From Cyclostephanos tholiformis (lineage: Eukaryota > Bacillariophyta > Thalassiosirophyceae > Thalassiosirales > Thalassiosiraceae): a DNA stretch of 13,555 nucleotides. A program made the position numbers and the translations under genes. Shown here piece by piece: positions 7,563-13,555 of the stretch; position 1 is the first letter of the stretch, and each line of letters opens with the position of its first letter. Under the pieces are notes generated by a model. That model did not search any database. It worked only from the letters and a program-made list of their open reading frames with translations, and was not told the DNA's origin. The DNA lies in contig JALLPB010002314.1 in NCBI GenBank assembly GCA_036939975.1, positions 1 to 13,555 of the forward strand, read 5' to 3'.

Positions 7563-8031
7563 TCTGGATGTGGGTGGGGCTACCAAGTTTATCACTACAA
7601 GAATTAAAAATCCAGATGAGGACAATGGGGTAAAGGTGAAGTCTCCTTGATTACCTCTAGGGGATGGTGCACATGCCTCTCATGCTCTTGGCAGAATTGC
7701 TAACATTAGCTAGGTGGTGGGTAGATACTAGGTACTAGGTACCGCATATGCAGGGCATCATGACTGCAAAAGCCACACTGGGGCTTGAATGAGGCCAGGG
7801 AATGGTGATGAGTTATTCGTGGAAGCAAAAGATAAACACTAAGAGTTCAACTGAGGCTGAGGTCAATGAATCACTCGGATGTATCTTGTGAGCACTGTAT
7901 TTCCTCCAGGAACAGGGATTCTACCTCTACAAGTACAATATGAGTGCAATTTGAAGACTGTTTGAGGCACTATGACACATCAAGGTGAAGAACAGATGTG
8001 GAGTGACAGAATACAAAGCCTTAGCGGACTG
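7563..8031 (+). pseudogene. Decayed Ty1/Copia polyprotein end (RT end and RNase H)
   Basis: Ordered Copia landmarks appear in alternating frames. KFITTRIKNPDED (7585-7623) matches the end of the reverse transcriptase region. HMPLMLLAELLTLARWWVD (7670-7726) leads to the first RNase H Asp. AYAGHHDCKSHTGA (7744-7785) follows. SWKQKINTKSSTEAEV (7817-7864) carries the RNase H Glu. ALYFLQEQGF and YKYNMSAI (about 7892-7951) follow; the usual D-N-x-S-A motif reads Y-N-x-S-A here, so the Asp is lost. EEQMWSD (7987-8007) corresponds to the C-terminal MWSD...TKP box. At least three frame changes and stops at 7786, 7889 and 7952 show it is dead. No LTR was recognised. Confidence 0.75.
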
Positions 8032-8505
8032 GTGATGTTGGACCTGATCATTCAAACCCCCACAACAAGTGCAGTGCCCTTATTCTACATTGGGACACAC
8101 TCAATTTTTTTGGCCACAGATGCAATCATTACTAAGTCATTAACTGGTCATGCATATGATGGTGGCAAGGGATTTGCAAAGGACAATTGCTGCTTCTGCA
8201 CGAGTACCGGGGTGAGTGTGATTGTTCTGGTCTTCCCCTGTTGCATGTTGTATTTTGTCAACTTTCTTTTACACCCCCGGGATCCCTATCACCCCTATCA
8301 CCCCTTCTCCGACCAGAGCATAAACAATTATCCCTCATTCACTGATCTTGCCTGTGGAAATGGGAATACTTGCATTGGGGAATGCACCGGAGCAAAACAG
8401 TGCTGCACCATTAAACGGTATGGTGATGATTACTGTGGTAGCAATAAAAATTTGCTCCCCTCCAACTCCAGTCCAACACTAACTGCTAGTCCCACATGGG
8501 AATAA
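7972..8505 (+). CDS. Chimeric 177-codon open frame: Copia tail fused to a Cys-rich segment
   Basis: The first 20 or so residues (through EEQMWSDRIQSLSGL) are the decayed C-terminal box of the Copia polyprotein, so the ATG at 7972 is probably not a true start. Residues 127-155 hold C-x5-C-x3-C-x5-CC-x9-C (LACGNGNTC, IGECTGAKQCC, YCGSN), a spacing that suggests a disulfide-rich extracellular module; the tail is Ser/Thr/Pro-rich. The hydrophobic stretch VIVLVFPCCMLYFVNFLL lies within a possible intron, GTGAGT at 8212 to CAG at 8316. That intron would be 105 nt and in phase 0, so its removal keeps the frame. It may be a transcribed exon of an unknown secreted protein, or a chance frame. Confidence 0.3.
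   Translation: MTHQGEEQMWSDRIQSLSGLVMLDLIIQTPTTSAVPLFYIGTHSIFLATDAIITKSLTGHAYDGGKGFAKDNCCFCTSTGVSVIVLVFPCCMLYFVNFLLHPRDPYHPYHPFSDQSINNYPSFTDLACGNGNTCIGECTGAKQCCTIKRYGDDYCGSNKNLLPSNSSPTLTASPTWE
8212..8316 (+). other. Candidate small phase-0 intron
   Basis: Starts GTGAGT and ends after a pyrimidine-rich stretch with GACCAG. Its length is 105 nt, exactly 35 codons, so spliced and unspliced forms share the same frame. The residues it would encode are hydrophobic and unlike the flanks. The flanking gene is itself uncertain. Confidence 0.3.
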
Positions 8506-8641
8506 AGGTGTTTGCACTTTAAATTCATATTAGAGACTTAATAATGCTTAGTGACTTAATAATACATGCACCTCCCCGACTTGCCCACTCTGAATAAACC
8601 TCCTCCTAACGTATACATGAAGCCTCATACCTAGTGATCGC

Positions 8642-8673
<32 letters not shown>

Positions 8674-8937
8674 CCTCCCCATACCTATTGTTCTCCCCCC
8701 CCCCCCCCCGCCGATCCTACGCGCTCTCTTAGTTCGCCACGGCGTCATCGTCATCCCCCGCTTTGTTGTCGGAAACTCTCAAAAAGAAGCTCAATATAAT
8801 TCCACACCAATCAAAATCAAAAAAGAAGCTCAACAAGCTATCCATTGCTATGAAAGATCAAAAAGTATAGACAAATATATCACTTGACAACGCTCTCCTT
8901 TTCCAGCTGTAAAATCCCAAGCATCGTTGCATCTATG
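8506..8937. other. Intergenic region between converging frames, with poly-C tracts
   Basis: Holds the 3' flanks of the 177-codon frame and of the 639-codon gene, and the C tracts listed separately. A short direct echo, ATCAAAA(A)AGAAGCTCAA, occurs near 8770-8795 and 8816-8834. No further gene. Confidence 0.5.
8641..8709. repeat. Poly-C tracts of 30 and 15 bases
   Basis: Thirty consecutive C at 8641-8670 and fifteen at 8695-8709, separated by a C-rich spacer containing TCCCCTCCCC. The opposite strand is a G tract able to form G-quadruplexes, and the C strand could form an i-motif. The open frame across it on the minus strand is a poly-Gly artefact. Exact lengths may be unreliable because homopolymers are error-prone. 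Confidence 0.9.
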
Positions 8938-10857
8938 TCAACTGAACCAATTATCTGCCTGACATAAAAATCTACCCCAAACACTCCCCTGCTCTTTCGA
9001 CTTTGCACCTGCAGTATCAAGTTTTGCACCTTCGGTTTCAATGATTGATAACACTTGCACCTCTAGCGGGGTTATTTTGGATATCCTGGTCGCGGCATCC
9101 ATCGCTTCGACCTTGCAATTGGCCTGTCTTGCCGCGGCGCTGAGCAAACTCCTGTTCCTGTCGATTGAAGCTGGTTCTAAGACATAAACAGCACCGCTAC
9201 CTCTACCGGCGTTATCCCTCTTTGAACCACTTTCTTTTATTCCCTTGAACCATCCTGGATTATCGTCTCGATCGACACAATGCGATTCGGTCACATTCTT
9301 AAGTAAAGGTGTTGATTGCGGAGAGTTGGGTTCGGTTTTAGGTGACGGTAAGGGCGACATTGATTCACGCTGTTGCGATGGCCTGTTACGGATGGCGCTT
9401 TGCGGATCGGCGAGTCGCGTGAGATAATCCTTCATAAACATTGACACTGAAACATAGCTGGGCGTGGCCGTTGTCCTCAGTCCGTCGGGCGAAATCTGTT
9501 CAACCTGTTGCGATGGCTTGTTACTGACGACGGAGTGAGGGTCGGCAAATCGCATGCCATAATCCGTCATGAACGTTGACTCTGAAATATCGCTGGGTGC
9601 GATCGCTGGCCCCTGCGTACAGTTTCGGAGTGCGACATCCTGTTCAAACGTAGAACATGATCGATCGCTGGCAATGGTCATAACATCCTTGGGCTGTGTG
9701 GACGGCTTACGCCCGATCTTATGAGCCAGTGAAGTCAGTGCGGCCATATCCTTTTCATATGTCGAGACGCTCAGTTGTGAATCATCGCTCACGACATCCT
9801 TTATAACATTCACCTCGTTAAACGTTGCAAAAGTAGTGGGTGCACTTCCCACATTTCTCAATGTGCCCTCATTTGGAAATTCATTGTTTTTGCGCTGATC
9901 ACGTTCGTAGGTAGTTTCCGACCTGAATGTATCAATTGATAGATCGTCATTGCCGATGAATGCATTATGTTTCCCTGATTGTGCAGTTACCTGTGTGGGC
10001 AGCTTCAATTTCAGAGTATTCACATCTACACCAATTCCGTTGGTCATGATTGCACGCGCATCATTTTCAAACGTGGTCTCGCTCAATAAAGTATCAACAG
10101 TCAAATCATCCATGGGCTCGGCGTTATTAAAAAACACCTGAGTAGGATGAGTCGCATCATTATTCATTCTCGTCATGTAATCTTTCTCAAATGTGCTGAC
10201 GGATATCATATCGCCGTTGGCCGCCTGGTCGGCAATGATGTTATTGATGAAGTCCTTTTCAAACGTCCCAAGACTTCGGAGAGAGCAAACGGAGGCTAAG
10301 AACGCTTCGGAATTTTGCAAACGAAGTTTTATGATGGAATCAGTTTCATCCCTTGCAGTTGTGTCCTTTTCGTGATCGATGATATCGTCCCTTGTCTCAT
10401 CCAATTCTTCCGTGAGCGTTTCCAGGACCCCTCCCATGTTCTTACTGGGTTTCTTCTCGTTACTAACATTAATCTGGGAGTTATCCTGCTTCCCATGAAA
10501 CGCTGACTTTAGCCAACCCTTCTTCTTCTTCTTCGTTTTCTGGACATACTTCGTCATCGACTTCTTTGGAGTTGGTAGCTCCAGTGGATCTACGTTTGAC
10601 ATAGGCAACCGATCTTCGTTGTAGTGCAACCGCTGCTCGACCTCCATGAGCAATTCATTAAAACTATTTATTTTGTTCCTCTGTCCCGCCTGAGACATAA
10701 TATTCTCCTTCACCGTGATCGATTCAACGACTGATCGGAGGTGACGCATCGCAGCGATGTCCTCGGCGGTCATTTTGGATTTGGACGAGGCCTTTGAAGA
10801 TTTCGACCGCTGGGACCGCTGGGACCGCTGGTCGCCGGTGGGATCCTCGGCGGTCAT
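8938..10857 (-). CDS. 639-aa Ser/Thr-rich repeat protein, function unknown
   Basis: The longest intact frame in the window, ending at TGA (8940-8938). Residues 1-28 are RSQ/SK-rich; MTAED occurs at residues 1 and 29, so the start could be 10857 or 10773. About 30-80 is probably helical. Residues 98-123 are polybasic (KKKKKGWLK), a possible nuclear-localisation or acidic-membrane signal. Residues 195-478 hold eight copies of S-x-[ST]-[TM]-[FY]-[EM]-x-D: SLGTFEKDF 195, SVSTFEKDY 219, SETTFENDA 259, SETTYERDQ 313, SVSTYEKDM 363, SCSTFEQDV 400, SESTFMTDY 425, SVSMFMKDY 470. Residues 500-517 are rich in SP/TP sites. About 555-615 may be a helical C-terminal domain. There is no signal peptide or membrane span. 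I do not recognise the family. Repeated short motifs suggest multivalent binding or phosphorylation, which is inference. Confidence 0.8.
   Translation of the reverse strand: MTAEDPTGDQRSQRSQRSKSSKASSKSKMTAEDIAAMRHLRSVVESITVKENIMSQAGQRNKINSFNELLMEVEQRLHYNEDRLPMSNVDPLELPTPKKSMTKYVQKTKKKKKGWLKSAFHGKQDNSQINVSNEKKPSKNMGGVLETLTEELDETRDDIIDHEKDTTARDETDSIIKLRLQNSEAFLASVCSLRSLGTFEKDFINNIIADQAANGDMISVSTFEKDYMTRMNNDATHPTQVFFNNAEPMDDLTVDTLLSETTFENDARAIMTNGIGVDVNTLKLKLPTQVTAQSGKHNAFIGNDDLSIDTFRSETTYERDQRKNNEFPNEGTLRNVGSAPTTFATFNEVNVIKDVVSDDSQLSVSTYEKDMAALTSLAHKIGRKPSTQPKDVMTIASDRSCSTFEQDVALRNCTQGPAIAPSDISESTFMTDYGMRFADPHSVVSNKPSQQVEQISPDGLRTTATPSYVSVSMFMKDYLTRLADPQSAIRNRPSQQRESMSPLPSPKTEPNSPQSTPLLKNVTESHCVDRDDNPGWFKGIKESGSKRDNAGRGSGAVYVLEPASIDRNRSLLSAAARQANCKVEAMDAATRISKITPLEVQVLSIIETEGAKLDTAGAKSKEQGSVWGRFLCQADNWFS
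8993..9092 (-). other. Predicted helical C-terminal segment of the 639-aa protein
   Basis: This corresponds to about residues 589-621. It reads ATRISKITPLEVQVLSIIET followed by EGAKLDTAGAKSKEQG and is the most ordered-looking, hydrophobic-patterned part outside the N-terminal helix. It is noted only as a candidate folded or oligomerisation segment. Confidence 0.25.
9348..9588 (-). repeat. Intragenic duplication, 45-residue period (motif copies 7 and 8)
   Basis: Residues 424-457 (ESTFMTDYGMRFADPHSVVS ... NKPSQQVEQISP) align without gaps to 469-502 (VSMFMKDYLTRLADPQSAIR ... NRPSQQRESMSP). The DNA is well diverged, so the duplication is old and has been held under protein-level constraint. Confidence 0.8.
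10805..10831. repeat. Three tandem 9-bp units coding for RSQ-like repeats
   Basis: GACCGCTGG occurs three times in direct succession, in frame with the 639-aa gene, and encodes the QRSQRSQRS stretch at the N-terminus. Copy number is likely variable between alleles. Confidence 0.85.
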
Positions 10858-11133
10858 ACTGAAGAGGTTGTTGGGTAAAACTCTACTTGATCATCAAGTT
10901 TTTGTTGTGGAAGGTGGCATCGTTTTACTTCCTCATCATCTTTTACCTCGTCTTTCTCAATAAACAAAATATGAGAAGAGACAAAAAAGGGTAAGTAGAA
11001 CTTCGCCAAAAAGATTAAATTAGTATTAAATAGAGAAGGGCAATTTTTGAGAAAGTTGCGAATAAAATTCAAGAGAGGGAAGAAAAAATAAGACTGATAT
11101 ATAAATGGTAAGTATCGTACTACATTTAGGTAA
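10858..11133. promoter_or_regulatory. Upstream region of the 639-aa gene
   Basis: AT-rich 276 bp between the first ATG of the minus-strand gene and the transposon-like segment. A minus-strand frame of 96 codons (11144-10854) is Phe/Tyr-rich, ends exactly across the ATG and looks like noise. A promoter must lie here or further right, but I see no decisive TATA or initiator element. Confidence 0.35.
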
Positions 11134-11215
11134 AAAAAGGTCACATCTGGCCTTTTGGCGGGAGCGAAAACTCAAACCAGACAGACCATCCCCAAAAAGA
11201 GGTCGCTCCGAGATA
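11134..11215 (+). mobile_element. Solo end of a second transposon related to the left TIR element
   Basis: This segment is colinear with bases 1-83 of the window. Shared blocks in order are AAAAAGGT, TTTGGCGGGA, AAAACTCAA, GACAGACC, a run of A, GGTCG and AGATA. Lengths agree to one base (82 against 83), but substitutions are many and the tract between AAAAAGGT and TTTGGCGGGA has diverged. Interior sequence to the right does not match the first element, and no inverted partner end is found before 13555. It is either the left end of a related element running rightward, truncated in or beyond the window, or a solo relic. Confidence 0.75.
11154..11163. promoter_or_regulatory. E2F-like site TTTGGCGGGA inside the solo TIR
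   Basis: A 10-base match to the E2F/DP consensus, conserved with the two TIRs of the left element while neighbouring bases changed. It lies 297 bp upstream of the first ATG of the 639-aa gene. E2F sites act in either orientation. Function is inferred only. Confidence 0.35.
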
Positions 11216-11369
11216 CGATACTATGGTACAGTGCCCAGTACAATGAGGTTGAGGGAATAGCGAGAGAATGATGAGAAATGACTGTGTTCAAGAGAGTTCT
11301 TAAGGGTTCGTAGCTTTTTTGTTAAATGCGAAACACTAATAGTATTGTAGAGTACTTACGTACTCTCTT

Positions 11370-11481
11370 GACCCCATGTCGAAGCGTGTACGTAGACCCC
11401 ATGTCTAAGCTTAGACCCCATGTCTAGGTCTAGACCCCATGTCTAGGTCTAGACCCCACGTCTAGACCTAGACATGGGGTC
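11370..11481. repeat. Tandem GACCCCATGTCT array with an inverted terminal copy
   Basis: GACCCCATGTCT-type units start at 11370, 11395, 11414, 11433 and 11452 (the last is GACCCCACGTCT); the last four are spaced exactly 19 bp apart. The next unit, AGACATGGGGTC at 11470-11481, is in the opposite orientation. The spacer creates the palindrome GGTCTAGACC. The inverted copy allows a strong foldback of the 3' half of the array. Confidence 0.9.
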
Positions 11482-11502
11482 TAGGTTTTTCTACATAGGA
11501 AT

Positions 11503-12420
11503 TCGTTGAGGTTGTATGGAAAAATCTGCACTTTATCTTGGTGATGTCGTGGTTGTGCGCATCATTTTGGGTTGTGTGTCAAGATAGAAGCCCAAGCCCA
11601 ATGTAGAAACTATACAAAAAACTATTTTGTCTATTTAGCACTGTTAGCGTCCCATTTACAAGACGTTCTGTAGTTTTTGATTTCCTAAACTGCGTATTCA
11701 ATGGTAAGGATGCTTGGCTTCACCACCTCCCCAAACCAAAAAGAGTGAAACATCTTGCAGAATGTAGCTTGCTTTTTTGACCAAAATCTTTTTACTGCAA
11801 ATTGCTAAAACTTGTACTGAGGAATCAATACTAATTCATTATCCATATTTTCCATGCACTCTCCATCATTAAGAAAAATCAAAAATAAAACAGTTGGGAA
11901 AAACTGGAAAATGCCCAGGTTTAGACTCTCTCACTACAAGAGAGCAACAAAATTGATCCTGTTAAGTTGCCATCCAGCTTCCAACAATTTAGTGCTGCCA
12001 ACTAGACACCATGATTGGTAATACCCCCACTGCCTTTAATAAGGCGCCCACTATGGACCAAGAAAAAATCTGCCAATCCAATGATGAATCCAGCTAGTTT
12101 GGCTGAATTCAGCAAGACCAACCGATATGCTAAAAAACATATTGTTTGTTCTGTCCTAAAAATCGCTGACATATGTACATAAAATTATAAAAACATCTGA
12201 CTTTGAGTGCTATTCAAAAAAGGACATCGCCATGGTAGTGCTAATTGCTGGGTCCAGTAACATGGCTAGGGCTAGTATGGCAAATTAGAAAAAAAAACTC
12301 TTGGTAGCATCTTCATGGTGGGTTGGTCAAGGGCTCTGTCAAAAGGATTCATTAATTTTTGTAAATCGGTTGAGAGAAAAATAAATTTTATCAACTCATC
12401 CAATTTATTTTAGTTTTTTA
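11503..12420. other. No gene seen
   Basis: AT-rich sequence without a supported frame; scattered A and T runs only. No coding relic was recognised on either strand. Confidence 0.5.
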
Positions 12421-13130
12421 CAATGCCCCAACTCAATCGCCCCAAAACAATCAACTCGCGCTCCCTCCACCAGTCGCTCATCATATCCCATTCCTCCCCG
12501 GTCGATCCCACTCATTTTTGGTTGGTTGTTGCATTCTTATTGTCATTGGGTGGTAATCTAAGACCAACAAATTGTATTTTTATAATTTCTTCATCGCCTA
12601 ATTTGCCACCCTAAAGGATGCCAAAACGTGTTCTTGACAGGTTTCGCCATGGTATCATGCCATCCCCAATATATCCCTCGCCATAAATGCCATCTTTTGG
12701 TTGTTTGTTGTTTTTCCAGCTGTCAAAAACTGAAGAACTAATGTGTTTTTGGGAGGTGGTCCAATGACCCACCTTACCACTCAAAAATCCACCCCACACA
12801 ACCCCCACACAATTACTTTGAAATCTCACGTCTATGGCCATTTTGGACAAAGCTGCACCACTCATCGCACACATATGGTGTGGCCAACGATGTTGGGGGG
12901 GGGGGCATATGATGAAAACAATGGGGCGATTGGGGGTGGGTTTGGCCGGTGGCTGGCAGAGCCCCAAATCTTACAAATCGCTCCATCCACCAAAAGCATG
13001 CTGGCGCTCCCCTTGCCAGTGGATTCAAACAAAGCCACAACACACATTGTGAGGGGAGGGTGTGTCATTGCTACCGGTGCCGGGGGGTCAGCGTCTGGCT
13101 GGTGAAGTCTGACAATAGCTGGGGAGGCCT
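12421..13130. other. More GC-rich region with overlapping chance frames
   Basis: Six overlapping open frames on both strands (largest 12743-13105 + and 12611-12967 -) share the same DNA. None has a recognisable domain or clear advantage over the others. An 11-G run lies at 12895-12905. Treated as non-coding. Confidence 0.45.
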
Positions 13131-13292
13131 TTATGTTTTTATGTTTTATCATACGTCTATTTACAATGGGGGGGGGACGTTGTATGTCCGATATGTCTAT
13201 ATGTCAAACAAACATAATATAGGGTTAACTTAGGGTTAAAAAGACCTTTTTTATGTAAAATCAGCATATGTTTTTATGTTTTTATGTTTTTT
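13131..13292. repeat. TATGTTTT microsatellite patches
   Basis: TTATGTTTTTATGTTTTAT at 13131-13149 and TATGTTTTTATGTTTTTATG from 13267, with related TATGTC words between (about 13183-13205). Simple-sequence DNA. Confidence 0.6.
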
Positions 13293-13555
13293 GGAGAGCT
13301 CCAATTTTGTCCCCGCCGTGTAGTAATGGAGCATTCCCAAAACTAATTTTGTGTTTGTGTATCACAAAGTTCCGTTCCCAATATTCTTTTTGTGATAGTC
13401 ACAAACCTTGTCTGTGACTGACTTTTTTCGTGTGTCACCCAAAAATATTTCAGGAATTCTACGCAACACACCCCAATCCTCATAAGCAGTGGCAACTCAT
13501 CCAGATCCAGCCAATCATGCGCTCCTCACATTACCTTCTCCTTCTTTATCTTGCC
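13293..13555. other. No gene seen
   Basis: Contains GTGTTTGTGTATCACAAAG and TGTGATAGTCACAAAC, small inverted words without obvious meaning. The window ends without a supported feature. Confidence 0.5.

Noticed and set aside
8548..8754. 68-codon minus-strand frame with a long Gly run
   Set aside because: Created by the poly-C tract; the residues outside the run are Arg-rich and unrecognisable.
10854..11144. 96-codon minus-strand frame upstream of the 639-aa gene
   Set aside because: Phe/Tyr-rich, starts within the transposon-like segment and ends across the next gene's ATG; looks like AT-rich noise.
11370..11481. CRISPR array
   Set aside because: Units and spacers repeat together and one unit is inverted; no unique spacers.
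12611..13233. Six overlapping open frames on both strands
   Set aside because: They share the same DNA, none has a domain, and the higher GC with few stop codons explains them.

Overview
The window looks like gene-poor, repeat-rich nuclear DNA of a eukaryote, most likely a stramenopile and probably a diatom. That assignment is inference: from memory, the transposase family at the left end and the Copia and tyrosine-recombinase relics in the middle resemble diatom and other stramenopile mobile elements. No ribosomal RNA, tRNA, bacterial operon or CRISPR array is visible.

Left block (1-3121): a nearly complete DNA transposon, bounded by a perfect 30-bp terminal inverted repeat (1-30 and 3092-3121). 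It carries an irregular subterminal array of six CTGATAAGCATAAA-like motifs (108-257) and a transposase-like gene read on the minus strand (2810 to 340). The gene is split over three frames. Both frame changes are +1, and both fall at a TGA followed by G. The pieces carry a Cys cluster, a CxxC...H segment, an acidic linker, and two Asp-containing blocks typical of an RNase-H-like nuclease (VVDYGQN; IIFDNCSGQNKN) followed by VVGHTKNAADRLFN.

Middle block (3122-8937): AT-rich sequence with microsatellites, short tandem and palindromic repeats and decayed coding relics. About 7242-7540 (+) is a broken tyrosine-recombinase-like (Crypton-like) domain. It abuts about 7563-8030 (+), a frame-broken Ty1/Copia polyprotein end (RT end plus RNase H). 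The 177-codon open frame at 7972-8505 starts inside the Copia relic and ends in an unrelated six-Cys segment. A 30-C homopolymer (8641-8670) and a 15-C run (8695-8709) follow.

Right block (8938-10857, minus): the one long, intact-looking host gene, encoding a 639-residue, Ser/Thr-rich, probably disordered protein that I do not recognise. Its centre holds eight copies of a short motif, S-x-[ST]-[TM]-[FY]-[EM]-x-D, some inside longer duplications. About 277 bp upstream of its first ATG lies an 82-bp segment (11134-11215) colinear with the left 83 bp of the transposon, including a TTTGGCGGGA site that resembles the E2F consensus. A 19-bp-period tandem array with an inverted copy lies at 11370-11481. 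From about 11500 to the end I see no convincing gene, only low-complexity sequence and overlapping chance open frames.
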